Translations under genes and position numbers: made by a program
The notes under the pieces: model-generated
The model's input: the letters and a program-made list of their open reading frames with translations, nothing else
What the model was told of the DNA's origin: nothing
Database searches by the model: none
Shown: piece after piece, positions 43,701 through 51,825 of the stretch
How positions within the stretch are numbered: position 1 is the first letter of the stretch
Layout of the letters: the number at the start of each line of letters is the position of its first letter
Source of the DNA: Burkholderiales bacterium
GTDB lineage: Bacteria > Pseudomonadota > Gammaproteobacteria > Burkholderiales > Nitrosomonadaceae
Direction: 5' to 3'
Assembly (NCBI GenBank): GCA_024235735.1
Contig: JACKLU010000006.1
Coordinates: 1-64,000 of the forward strand
Length of the DNA: 64,000 nt

Positions 43701-44837
43701 TTAGACTGTTTTCAGAATTCTAAACAAAGACTTATGCTGCGCAACATAGAATCCGCCACGCAAATAGGCAACCAGCATATGACTTGCATCAGTTAGCCCG
43801 TTCCACCTGACAACTTCAATCCGTAAATCCTGCCTCATCGCCAGCAGCACGCCATTGGCAAAATCACCAAGCAAACCCTTACCGCTGGTCATTGCTGTTG
43901 AATGAAGGTCTGACATATTGCTCAAATAATCCGGCCTGCCTAGCCATTCGCCACCGGTTACGGTCTGGCTGTTTCTGGCGTTAAACTCACTTGAACTTGT
44001 GATTAACGCTTGCGGTAGGTCGCCATCATTTGCCAAATGACTACCAACCGCACCAGTTATGCCAGACCATAGGCCAGGATCTTGACCGGCTGCTGACTCG
44101 GAAATATTCGCATCCCCCAGCAATGTGGTTAGCCCAAGATCGTCAAGTTTCCGGCTAAAAGCACCAGCAAGCGAAACTCTAAGCAACTGATCCAGGTTAG
44201 TCGAATCCGCCACAATTTCGACCGAAAGCGGAATTTGACAAACCAACATAGCCGGATCAAGCTCGACACCCGCAAAGGTCGGCAAACTTGGCGAAATATC
44301 CGCCACGCCTTCGCTGTGCGTATGTATTACCGCATCGCCGGTAATCTTAGAAATCACCGTCTTACCGTCGATCACGATAGTTGAGCTGCCCGCCTGAATC
44401 AGCGTGTTTCGTTTCCTAACGTCATCAATGATTTTGGCCGCAAGAGTCGTTTCAATGGTCGCGGTTCCGCGTTCAACGATAGCGTTCGAGCGTGTCTGCA
44501 AGCCCATGGATTGACGTACAAAATCGCCAATACTCCACTGCTCCGCTTGATTACTTGCCGGATGATGCGCCGCGAATTGCTCGTCCTTCGCCAGAATAGG
44601 CAACTTTTGGCCTGTTGGCGTTACAGCAAAACGCTTCGCTTTCTTGCCTGCATTGACAGGTAAGCCCAGACTTGGCCGGTTTAGTATCTCTTCCAGCCGG
44701 TCGGCTTGCTGCTGAATCTCGTTAATCTTCTCGTTATGTGCGTTCACCTTGCTTACAGTTTTTTCAACAAAATCGCGCACGGATTTATCCAGGTCGTTAA
44801 GCACTTCTTTGGATGTCCTTTCTACTGTCTGTGTCAT
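43701..44837 (-). CDS. HK97-type phage major capsid protein
   Basis: A 378-residue protein from the ATG at 44837, which has GGAG nine bases upstream. A coiled-coil N-terminal delta-like region (about residues 5-60) precedes the capsid core: TIETTLAAKIIDDVRKRNTLIQAGSS, an E-loop region, and a closing AYLRGGFYVAQHKSLFRIL. Such proteins form icosahedral shells. No portal, protease or terminase gene is nearby, which is the layout of capsid-bearing satellites or a deleted prophage. A remnant of the head-maturation protease was not seen. Confidence 0.82.
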   Translation of the reverse strand: MTQTVERTSKEVLNDLDKSVRDFVEKTVSKVNAHNEKINEIQQQADRLEEILNRPSLGLPVNAGKKAKRFAVTPTGQKLPILAKDEQFAAHHPASNQAEQWSIGDFVRQSMGLQTRSNAIVERGTATIETTLAAKIIDDVRKRNTLIQAGSSTIVIDGKTVISKITGDAVIHTHSEGVADISPSLPTFAGVELDPAMLVCQIPLSVEIVADSTNLDQLLRVSLAGAFSRKLDDLGLTTLLGDANISESAAGQDPGLWSGITGAVGSHLANDGDLPQALITSSSEFNARNSQTVTGGEWLGRPDYLSNMSDLHSTAMTSGKGLLGDFANGVLLAMRQDLRIEVVRWNGLTDASHMLVAYLRGGFYVAQHKSLFRILKTV

Positions 44838-45073
44838 TCTAAAATTCTCCAAGTAATTGATTTAACTAATATCCAAGCTCCGTCTTTATCATTCTGTGCA
44901 AACGTCGCATTTGCCGTACAAAACTTTTCAGACCTTCGCCAATCAACCACAGAGAAGCACGTCACGTTACCCGCCGCGATTGTCAGTTACCAACGTCTCG
45001 CTAGTAACTCTTTGAATTATAACACATATACTTTAATGTGTGGTGTTTTTATCAATTAATTCAAGGACTAAAG

Positions 45074-45247
45074 CTAAAATTCTCCGTTTGCATGTTTCAG
45101 GAAATACGCCAATGCTTCAGGATCGCTCTTGCATTTCTCCAAAACAATAAAATGATCTGCTTCCGACTCACCAATCTTAAAAAGCCATGCTCTGACCATT
45201 TCCAACTGAATCGAATCAGTTGCCGGTCTATCTGCAACAATATTCAT
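45074..45247 (-). CDS. Small 57-residue element protein
   Basis: This short minus-strand gene encodes MNIVADRPATDSIQLEMVRA, then WLFKIGESEADHFIVLEKCKSDPEALAYFLKHA. The pattern WLxxIGExxxxxxxxVLxKCxxDPEAxAYFLxxA is, to my memory, common in small phage and island proteins of betaproteobacteria. Function is unknown. It sits between the capsid gene and the origin-like repeats. No clear ribosome site is visible. Confidence 0.6.
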   Translation of the reverse strand: MNIVADRPATDSIQLEMVRAWLFKIGESEADHFIVLEKCKSDPEALAYFLKHANGEF

Positions 45248-45286
45248 GTTTTGATTTTTCGTACCGAATAAACTAAAAAACTGGCT

Positions 45287-45500
45287 ATGTGTGAAAAACT
45301 GAAAAACTGTGAAAACTGGAAATAGGTATTACTCCAAAGTAAAAGCGCTCCTGTGACCTTAGCCGCTGCACTCGTATGGCGCACCTCTGAAAGCCGCACG
45401 TGGTCTTAGTTTTCACAGTTTTCACAGTTTCTTTAGTTTTATTAGTTTATTTAGATTTTTAGATTTCCAGTTTTTCACATACACCCCAGTTTTTCACCAG
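45287..45500. repeat. Iteron-like array, candidate replication origin
   Basis: From 45408 to 45478 runs a 9-base periodic array: AGTTTTCAC twice, AGTTTCTTT, AGTTTTATT, AGTTTATTT, then AGATTTTT, AGATTTCC and AGTTTTTCAC. Inverted copies (TGAAAAACTG, TGTGAAAACTGG) lie at about 45290-45320, about 90 bases to the left, and another CAGTTTTTCAC at 45487. It is AT-rich and directly after the repA-like gene. This fits an origin of an element that replicates with its own primase and helicase. Confidence 0.6.
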
Positions 45501-45518
45501 AACAGCAGCCACGCTAGG

Positions 45519-46622
45519 CTAATATCCTTCTTTGGCGTTAACGTAGTCTTCCGCCGTCGCCGCGTTAGAAAGTAGGTAATAAGTCTTGGTGTTGTGTTCG
45601 CTAATGGTCATGCCCCACACGCTACGCTTCTTCTTTGCTGTGCCCGTGTACCGATCGAGCACTTTTCGCAGTACCGCTTGTGAGATTCCACTGTTTTTGC
45701 TGGCGTCTCTGATTAGCTCCGTCTTCGGCTTTGCTCCGTTTGATAAAACTTCCGCAATGGCATCAATGGCGGCTTCGTCTCTGTCAAGTTGCTTTGCTGC
45801 CTCGGCTTCTGCCTTTGCGTTACTCATGTCTGCACCTGATCGCCTTAACACCGAGTTCAGCAGGTAGCCATACGGCCGTTGCTCGATTGAGTAGGTGAAG
45901 CAGAGCTCGCGCTCAACATTTCCACGTTTTTTAATGTTTTCGAATACCACCACCTTTTCCGTGTCATCCTGTTTTGGCGTGTTGCTGTCGATCAGGTAAG
46001 CACAGTCCGCATCATCAATGACATCCGAAGTGCCGCCAGCCACCAGCCGCTTGTCATCGTCCCGCCGCTTATTGGTGTGTGCTAATAAAATCAGCGTTCC
46101 GCCGCCAGTGACAAAGCGCCGCGCCGCCGCCATAAAATTTGAACATCCGTCTTTATTCATGAGGTTTGTGAATTTTTTAAGCGTATCGAGCACAATAATC
46201 GCCCCGCTTGCTGTGCCGTCCTGCGCCATTTGATCCATGTACCGCGTGAAGTTCTTCGGCTCAAAGCCATTAAAATCGGGTACAAGCATATTTATACCGT
46301 GTTTCTTGAATATCTCGCCTTTAGTTATTACGCCGCTGTACGTATCATCTGCATTGACGTAAAAAATATTGCTCCCGCTGATTCGTTCAGCCTCTACGCT
46401 ATCGATCAGCATTCGGATCGTTAGCAGTGTCTTGCCGGTATTTGGTTTCGCGTACAGCGCCGTCGCCTGTCCTTGTAGTGCGATACCGTCTAAAACAAAA
46501 ACATCGTCACGCATCTGTTTTTTTAGATCATTTACCATGTTGGTCACGTTGAATTTCGATAGGTTGAATTTATCTTCAGGTGGCTCGCTGCTCGGCTTCT
46601 CCGCCATTTCCAGATCAATCAT
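45519..46622 (-). CDS. RepA-like AAA ATPase / replicative helicase
   Basis: A 367-residue P-loop ATPase. Walker A is AKPNTGKT (residues 58-65), GAIIVLDTLKKF is a probable Walker B, and GGTLILLAHTNKRR follows, as in RepA/DnaB-type plasmid helicases. A helix-turn-helix-like region ends the protein. Its ATG overlaps the Toprim gene stop by four bases. It likely unwinds DNA at the array directly downstream. Confidence 0.82.
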   Translation of the reverse strand: MIDLEMAEKPSSEPPEDKFNLSKFNVTNMVNDLKKQMRDDVFVLDGIALQGQATALYAKPNTGKTLLTIRMLIDSVEAERISGSNIFYVNADDTYSGVITKGEIFKKHGINMLVPDFNGFEPKNFTRYMDQMAQDGTASGAIIVLDTLKKFTNLMNKDGCSNFMAAARRFVTGGGTLILLAHTNKRRDDDKRLVAGGTSDVIDDADCAYLIDSNTPKQDDTEKVVVFENIKKRGNVERELCFTYSIEQRPYGYLLNSVLRRSGADMSNAKAEAEAAKQLDRDEAAIDAIAEVLSNGAKPKTELIRDASKNSGISQAVLRKVLDRYTGTAKKKRSVWGMTISEHNTKTYYLLSNAATAEDYVNAKEGY

Positions 46623-47512
46623 GCCGCGCCTCCAGAAATGTAATCATTCCAATCACACCCGGCCTTTGGCGGTATCAAGATTTTGCCATTCACGGCTAAA
46701 GCTGCCTCCCTCGCTTCTGCCTGTCCCACGCCGGAAATATCGTTATCGCCACAAACAATGATTTCCGAATCTGGCGACAATTCCCGGATATTTCGCGCCA
46801 CCGGTAAAAGATTGCCCGCGTCAAATGCGATAACAACACGTTGGCCGGTGTTCTCGTGCAAACTTGCGCCGGTTGCGAAGCCTTCGCAGATAAGTAGCGT
46901 GTCGGTAAGGTCGCCAATAGTGAAAAAGCAGCCGCGTTTGCGTCCACCAGCCAAGAATCGTTTCGTTCCGTCTGCTGTGATAAATTGCAGGTTTACAAGC
47001 CGGTCAGACTCGTTGTGTATCGGAATAACCAAAGCATCACGATATAACCTCGCTCCATGCGGCTGAATCCGTTTCTTTGTCAGGTAGGCGTGATTTGTAG
47101 CAGGCTTCGCAGATCGCCAAATATACGCCGCTGTTTCCGCCGCTTTCTTATGCGCCTGCAACCGTTCCGCTTCGCGCTGCTGTCTTACTTCTGCGATTTT
47201 TACCGGATCATAGGCGGCTTTTTGTCCGCCGGTCAGCTTCCATGTCTGTGAAATACCGCTGGCGTAATTCTGGAACCAACCTGAGGGGCAACCATCGCCA
47301 TGCAGGACATACGCGCCGTTAAGCGTTCCACGTTTATGGCCGTCAATGTGGAATCTGCGAAGTTTTCCGTCTGGAATGATTTCGCCGTCGTAGTGAATTC
47401 CAGCTGCCTGCATCGCTTTGCGGAATTGATCGGCAATGTTATAATTCGGACTTGGATTATTTAGAAGTAGCCTTGCGCCGGTCTGCAAACCGGCGTTTTT
47501 GTTTGTGTTCAT
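46619..47512 (-). CDS. Toprim-domain primase-like protein
   Basis: A 297-residue protein with an N-terminal DUF7146/primase-helper-like region (RFHIDGHKRGTLNGAYVLH, GWFQNYASG) and a Toprim domain: LLICEGFATGASLHE with the Glu, VVIAFDAGNL and VCGDNDISG with the DxD-type acidic pair. It resembles primases of P4-like satellites and plasmids, but without a helicase domain, which the overlapping repA-like gene supplies. It follows the AlpA-like gene by three bases. Confidence 0.82.
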   Translation of the reverse strand: MNTNKNAGLQTGARLLLNNPSPNYNIADQFRKAMQAAGIHYDGEIIPDGKLRRFHIDGHKRGTLNGAYVLHGDGCPSGWFQNYASGISQTWKLTGGQKAAYDPVKIAEVRQQREAERLQAHKKAAETAAYIWRSAKPATNHAYLTKKRIQPHGARLYRDALVIPIHNESDRLVNLQFITADGTKRFLAGGRKRGCFFTIGDLTDTLLICEGFATGASLHENTGQRVVIAFDAGNLLPVARNIRELSPDSEIIVCGDNDISGVGQAEAREAALAVNGKILIPPKAGCDWNDYISGGAA

Positions 47513-47515
47513 GTG

Positions 47516-47713
47516 CTAGACCTCCGCCTGCCCGCGTGTGCGTCGTGTCAGAAATGCGTCCAAATCGGATTTCCGATATCTGACCAGCCGCCCGACTTTG
47601 ATAAAAGGGATGCTATACCGGCCAACGCAGCGCCAAACGCTAAGCGTGTCAACGCCAACACTGAGGTATTCAGCGGCCTGTTTTGAGTTAAGTAGTGTGT
47701 CGTTTGGTTCCAT
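47516..47713 (-). CDS. AlpA-like / excisionase-type helix-turn-helix protein
   Basis: A 65-residue MerR-like winged helix protein: LLNSKQAAEYLSVGVDTLSVWRCVG, then IPFIKVGRLVRYRKSDLDAFL. Such proteins bind excision or early promoters of integrated elements. The ATG at 47713 fits the family start; an in-frame ATG at 47740 adds nine residues. It heads the alpA-toprim-repA operon. Confidence 0.85.
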   Translation of the reverse strand: MEPNDTLLNSKQAAEYLSVGVDTLSVWRCVGRYSIPFIKVGRLVRYRKSDLDAFLTRRTRGQAEV

Positions 47714-47786
47714 AAACTTTCTCACATCTGTGTTAAACATGGGAAAAGTTTAAAGAGAAGACATCGCGGGGTAATCCCGCAAAGTT

Positions 47787-48362
47787 TTAAAATTTCGTGG
47801 GATTTTTTTGCTTTTTTCTTACTGTTTGTAATTTCGTTTCCCTCAAAGGGAATCCAGTAATTTTTTCTGCTGAGCGGCAATATTCTTCAGCTAGCGTCTT
47901 TCCAATATGAAACTTATTGCCCACTTCTTCAAATAACCCGGCATCAATTGCACGCTCCGGGCTTCGTGATAGTATGTCTCGGGCTTCATTCAGTACACCA
48001 AATTGAAGTGCGCGTTTTTTTCTCAACGCGTTAAGATTCGCGCCCTTTGGAATAGGACTACACAAAACCTCATTCCAGTCTTTGCTTCGATAATTCAATA
48101 TGGTGTCATGTGCTTTTATATAGTTTGTCGCCACCCATTCAGGCATAACCAAGCCGCAACGCGCGCATTCCCTTAGCGCTTGCATTAATGCAAATTTGCT
48201 CCCCTGTTTAAATTGCTCATGAAGTTGATCCAAGTAATTCAACCCATGCCATTGAAATAATGGCAAAGTAGGGTCATTCGGATTTCTCTCTGGGTTTTCG
48301 TGTAAAGCAGCGTCATTTGCTGCTTGCGCTTCTTTGGGCGTCCAGTTTTTATTTACCGACAC
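47787..48362 (-). CDS. Element protein of 191 residues, unknown
   Basis: A soluble protein with LQFGVLNEARDILSRSPERAIDAGLFEEVGNKF and a KTLAEEYCRSAEK helix that resembles a small DNA-binding region. I do not recognise the family. It begins 1 base after the integrase gene ends, so the two form an operon, and it may regulate integration or replication. Confidence 0.6.
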   Translation of the reverse strand: MSVNKNWTPKEAQAANDAALHENPERNPNDPTLPLFQWHGLNYLDQLHEQFKQGSKFALMQALRECARCGLVMPEWVATNYIKAHDTILNYRSKDWNEVLCSPIPKGANLNALRKKRALQFGVLNEARDILSRSPERAIDAGLFEEVGNKFHIGKTLAEEYCRSAEKITGFPLRETKLQTVRKKQKNPTKF

Positions 48363-48363
48363 A

Positions 48364-49566
48364 TCAAACCTTTTTCGTTCTTCTGAGACTCACAACGCCA
48401 GCCGGTTTTTTAATTCCGCTAGCCTCCAGAATTGCGCTTGTTGCTTTATTAACCGAATCACGCACCGGATCAAGATCAAGCCGCGCATAAATCGCCGTTG
48501 TGTTTTGGTTTTTGTGGTTAAGTGATTTTCCAATGATTGTCAGTGAAGCGCCTGTTTTGGCCTGCCAGCTTCCAAGCGTGCGCCGTAGGTCGTGAATGCG
48601 TAAATCTTCAATTCTTGCACGCTCTAAAATGCGCTTCCATCCTTTCTTTGGCTCCGCAAGGTGTCCAGACTTGCCAGCACCCGGGAAAACGAATACGCCG
48701 CCATCTTCCGGCTTTCTGTTCTGCAATATTTCAATAGCTTCAGGTGATAGCGCCACTGTTTGTGGTGTTCCGTTCTTTGTAATGTCTATTCGCCATTCTG
48801 CCCGCTCAAAGTTGACATCTTGCCAGCGCATTGCCAAAACATTACCGCGCCTTGCACCGGTTAATAGTGATATTAAAAAGTAATCACGCATGGTTTCGTT
48901 TGGTTCTTCCGATAACGCCTTGAAGAATCGTGGCAGTTCATCGCTTTGCAGGAATCTATCACGTTGCGTTTCCGTGTTGCCTCTTATCCCATGCGCTGGA
49001 TTAACCTCGCATAGCCCAACCGATACACCCCAATTGAATACACTCGATAACAGCGCCTTTATCCGGTTTGCTCTATGTGGGTGTCCTGCTTTTGTTATAG
49101 CACTATGAATATGTGAAATGCTTTTCCGGTCAATGCTTGATAGCTTCTTTTTGCCTAATGGCTTTTCAAGATAAAGCCTGAATTGCGCCTGATCTTCTTT
49201 CCATGTCTTCTTTCTTGGTTTGGCGTGTCGTTCCATATAATCGCCAAATAAATCAGAAAAGGTTGACTCTTCTTTCTGTCCGCGTTTGATCTGTGCTGGA
49301 TTTTTGCCGTCTGAAATATCAACGGCTATTCTTGCCGCTTCACGCCTCGCCTGTTCAATGGTCATATCTGGATAGCGCCCCAGTGTTACGCGCTCTGGAT
49401 CGCCGCCTTTGATACGCCGGTAAACGCTAAAAGTCTTTATTCCTGTGGAAGTGACTCGAAGCTGTAAGCCGCTGGCCTTTGTATCGCGGTACGTGTCACG
49501 CTTGCCGGGTTCGGGTGTTGGTAATGCGTCAATGTCTTTTTTGGTGAAATTGAATTGAGTTTTCAT
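48364..49566 (-). CDS. int: P4-type tyrosine integrase
   Basis: A 400-residue tyrosine recombinase with an N-terminal DUF4102-like arm-binding domain (YRDTKASGLQLRVTSTGIKTF, VTLGRYPDMTIEQAR), a SAM-like core domain and a catalytic domain with R239 (LTGARRGN), H325 and R328 (HDLRR), H351 (LNHKN) and Y360 (AIYARL). The set is complete, so it should be active. It lies next to the right attachment repeat, 193 bases away, with four repeated arm-type motifs between. Confidence 0.95.
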   Translation of the reverse strand: MKTQFNFTKKDIDALPTPEPGKRDTYRDTKASGLQLRVTSTGIKTFSVYRRIKGGDPERVTLGRYPDMTIEQARREAARIAVDISDGKNPAQIKRGQKEESTFSDLFGDYMERHAKPRKKTWKEDQAQFRLYLEKPLGKKKLSSIDRKSISHIHSAITKAGHPHRANRIKALLSSVFNWGVSVGLCEVNPAHGIRGNTETQRDRFLQSDELPRFFKALSEEPNETMRDYFLISLLTGARRGNVLAMRWQDVNFERAEWRIDITKNGTPQTVALSPEAIEILQNRKPEDGGVFVFPGAGKSGHLAEPKKGWKRILERARIEDLRIHDLRRTLGSWQAKTGASLTIIGKSLNHKNQNTTAIYARLDLDPVRDSVNKATSAILEASGIKKPAGVVSLRRTKKV

Positions 49567-49576
49567 ATCAATAATG

Positions 49577-49638
49577 CCGGGGTTACACGGGGTTACAGAC
49601 CCACTGAGTTCTGCAACCGGGGTTACACTGGGGTTACA
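49577..49638. promoter_or_regulatory. Four arm-type integrase repeats, right side
   Basis: The unit C-GGGGTTACA occurs at 49577-49587, 49588-49597, 49617-49627 and 49628-49638 in two tandem pairs 20 bases apart. It matches the two units at the left end. It lies right before the integrase start, so integrase binding may also repress its own gene. Confidence 0.62.
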
Positions 49639-49758
49639 TTCCGCATAAAATATGGTAATATTTGATACGTCTTCGTTAACCTTGATATGATTGTAACATA
49701 CTGATTAATATATTAACGATAGCTTTCGTTAATGTACATAAAATGGCAGGCTTTGGCA

Positions 49759-49805
49759 TTCGTAATCAGTAGGTCGGAGGTTCGACTCCTCTCAACAGCA
49801 CCAAT
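49759..49805 (+). repeat. Right attachment repeat (3' part of tRNA-Thr CGU)
   Basis: Identical to 41400-41446 over 47 bases. The bases to its left (CTTTGGCA) do not complete the anticodon stem, so this is also a tRNA fragment and not a gene. It marks the right limit of the integrated element. Confidence 0.88.
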
Positions 49806-50015
49806 AAAACAAAGACTTAGAGAAACGCAATCGAACCTGTTTTACTTTGATTGTGTCAAATTTGTGACATTTAGCACACCATCTAAGTGTGCCGCGCCGC
49901 GCTGTTTGGGACTATTTTTCGTTTTATTTGGTACTGCGTTAGAAGTTCCTCACTATCAATTCGCTGCGATTTTTGCGGCCTTGTGTTCTGAATTGTTTAA
50001 ATTTTCAGAACAGTT

Positions 50016-50348
50016 TCATGCCCTTTCTTTTAGAGCAATCCGCACCCGTTCCAATAGCTTGTTGGTTACATTGCTGCGACGTTCAATCTGGCTGATATAA
50101 GCCTGACTGACGCCCAGTCTATTGGCAAGTTCTTCCTGCGTAATACCAGCTTTGATACGCGCGCGCGCAACCGGATTGTCTACATAGTCTTCAAGAACAA
50201 AAGGCACATATTTCTGAACATTATCCTGTCCGGTTTCATAAGCAGCCAGTTCATGCTCAATCTGTTCTTTCAGCGCATGATAAACGGGCATGGGTAGTAA
50301 GACATATTCATCGGTGCCGTTAATGGATTTGATTTTTTGCAGTGTCAT
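50016..50348 (-). CDS. Xre-type antitoxin of a RelE/HigB-like pair
   Basis: A 110-residue protein with a C-terminal helix-turn-helix (ARIKAGITQEELANRLGVSQAYISQIERR). Its start overlaps the toxin gene end by four bases (ATGA), so the order is toxin then antitoxin, as in HigBA. The antitoxin probably represses the pair through TTATAA repeats upstream of the toxin gene (50615-50640). Confidence 0.85.
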   Translation of the reverse strand: MTLQKIKSINGTDEYVLLPMPVYHALKEQIEHELAAYETGQDNVQKYVPFVLEDYVDNPVARARIKAGITQEELANRLGVSQAYISQIERRSNVTNKLLERVRIALKERA

Positions 50349-50611
50349 TTATAAGCATCTCCACGCGGTTTTATTTTTTCCACCGCAATTATTCTGACCG
50401 CGTCCTGTCTGTCGAAGATTACGCGCCAGTTACCAACTCTTAGTCTGAAATATGGTTCTCCTTCGAGTTTTTTGATATCCAGTGTTTCATCATCCGGATT
50501 GCGTCCCAATTGCATGATTTTCTCGGCAATCCTGAACCGTTCCGGCCTAGGCAGGCTTTGCAGCTTTTTCTTGGCTTGCGATTGGATCAATACTTGATAG
50601 GAATCATACAT
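50345..50611 (-). CDS. RelE/ParE-type toxin
   Basis: An 88-residue RelE-superfamily toxin: SQAKKKLQSLPRPERFRIAEKI, LEGEPYFRLRVGNWRVIFD and RIIAVEKIKPRGDAY. The C-terminal RLRVGNWRVIFD strand is typical of the ribosome-dependent mRNA-cutting group. It is the first gene of the pair. Confidence 0.88.
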   Translation of the reverse strand: MYDSYQVLIQSQAKKKLQSLPRPERFRIAEKIMQLGRNPDDETLDIKKLEGEPYFRLRVGNWRVIFDRQDAVRIIAVEKIKPRGDAYK

Positions 50612-50707
50612 ATTATAAGTTATAAAATGTTATATTCAAGCTGCAATGAAATATGAATTATGGCCTCTTCACCGTTGAATCGATTATAAATTCAATTGCG
50701 CCCTGAA

Positions 50708-50729
50708 AGTATAGATAATAATCTATACT
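50708..50729. promoter_or_regulatory. Operator palindrome before brnTA
   Basis: Arms AGTATAGAT and ATCTATACT pair perfectly around AATA and end nine bases before the brnT ATG. BrnA antitoxins bind the DNA in front of their own operon, so this is a likely BrnA site. It may also overlap the core promoter. Confidence 0.65.
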
Positions 50730-50738
50730 ATTTGAACT

Positions 50739-51012
50739 ATGAACTTTACGTGGAATGAAACAAAGCGCAAAGCTAAACTTAAAAAGCACGGACTGGATTT
50801 TGCTGATGCCGAAAGGGTTTTCTCAGGTCATACACTAACCCGGCCCGATACGCGCGCTTCGCCTACACAGAAAACAGATTCTCCACAATAGGTTTGCTTG
50901 GTGTTGACGTAGTGGTATTGCACACACTGAAACCGTTGACGAGATACATATTATTTCAATGCGAAAAGCAGAACATTATGAACAAAAAAACTATTTTGCC
51001 AGCCCCCAATGA
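50739..51012 (+). pseudogene. brnT: Frameshifted brnT toxin
   Basis: The frame starts MNFTWNETKRKAKLKKHGLDF, a perfect BrnT start, then ends early at a TAG near 50889. The rest of the family sequence continues in other frames: RFAYTENRFSTIGLLG, then AHTETVDEIHIISMRKAEHYEQ. So there are at least two frame changes, near 50850 and 50920. The partner antitoxin gene begins inside its 3' end and is intact. Confidence 0.85.
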
Positions 51013-51268
51013 TTTGGATGAAGCGCCGATCTGGACTGACAATGATTTTAAGCATGCGGCACAACGCGTCGGACTGAGGCCATTGTCACAAAAGAAACAG
51101 AAAATCAACATCACACTTGATCCCGATGTAGTAGCCTGGTTCAAACAACAAGCCGGAGGACGTGGCTACCAGACACTTATCAATGCTGCCTTACGAGAAG
51201 CAATGCAGAAAAAAAAGATTGAAGAAACGATACGGCAAGTGATTCGGGAAGAATTGCATTCATCCTAA
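50978..51268 (+). CDS. brnA: BrnA antitoxin
   Basis: A 96-residue antitoxin with the BrnA pattern WTDNDFKHAAQRVG and a ribbon-helix-helix ending: KINITLDPDVVAWFKQQAGGRGYQTLINAALREAM. It binds BrnT and the operator. The ATG at 50978 gives a complete protein. Because its toxin is broken, it may now act only as a repressor or cross-neutralise the other BrnT in this window. Confidence 0.88.
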   Translation: MNKKTILPAPNDLDEAPIWTDNDFKHAAQRVGLRPLSQKKQKINITLDPDVVAWFKQQAGGRGYQTLINAALREAMQKKKIEETIRQVIREELHSS

Positions 51269-51295
51269 ACAACCTATAAATATAATTTCAATTTT

Positions 51296-51733
51296 CTATT
51301 GCTTGGAAAATTGCAGTATCTTTTTTTCTTCATCAACCCCGAAGTACTGCAATATTCGCCTGGATATCTGTTCCATCGGCTTACGCAAACGCTCGACATC
51401 GCTGACGATATACCCCGCCGTTACATCATTGGTCATTTTGTGATTGACCAATCGTTTAAGCGCGTAAGCTGAAATATCGATACTTTCTGCAATCGTTATA
51501 AATGTTCGGCGCAGATCGTGCAGGGTGAACGACACACCGGACGTTTGAACGACTCTCTGCACCTGACGGCGCGGCTCGATTAAATATCCTGCTTTGCCAT
51601 CGCCAGAAAAAACATATCCAGATTCCGAATCAGCTTTTCTATTTTCCAACAGATGATAGATAAAATCAGATAACGGCAATGTCAGCGGCTCACGGTTCTT
51701 GGTGTTTGTTAAAGTGAACGTCCGGTCTTTCAG
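51296..51733 (-). pseudogene. C-terminal part of a tyrosine integrase, cut by an IS
   Basis: The frame is open from the IS border at 51733 (LKDRTFTLTNTKNREPL) to 51296. It has HDLRRTF, LVNHKM and the tyrosine region TAGYI, so the HxxR, His and Tyr parts are present, but the N-terminal domain and the first catalytic Arg are lost. It belongs to a different lineage from the intact integrase at 48.4 kb and probably marks a second, damaged element. Confidence 0.85.
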
Positions 51734-51825
51734 AGAAGTGGATCCAGTTAGTTGGACACTAGGGGGTCAAAGTTAAGGAGTTATTTTCTGTATGATTATT
51801 TTTATAAATAAGAGGAGTACAGAAA

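Larger units (their letters stand above)
41400..49805. mobile_element. tRNA-Thr-type integrated element (satellite-like, capsid-encoding)
   Basis: An 8.4-kb block flanked by identical 47-bp direct repeats. It carries an integrase beside its right end, an AlpA-like regulator, a Toprim primase-like protein, a RepA-like ATPase, an iteron-like array, one HK97-type capsid gene and two small left-end genes. Integrase arm-type repeats lie at both ends. The layout resembles phage satellites or P4-like replicons. No terminase, portal, protease or tail genes are seen, so any particle would need a helper. Confidence 0.85.

Noticed and set aside
49732..50100. A 122-codon plus-strand gene over the right attachment repeat
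   Set aside because: It runs through the tRNA-type repeat and antisense into the Xre antitoxin gene, without a ribosome site or domain.
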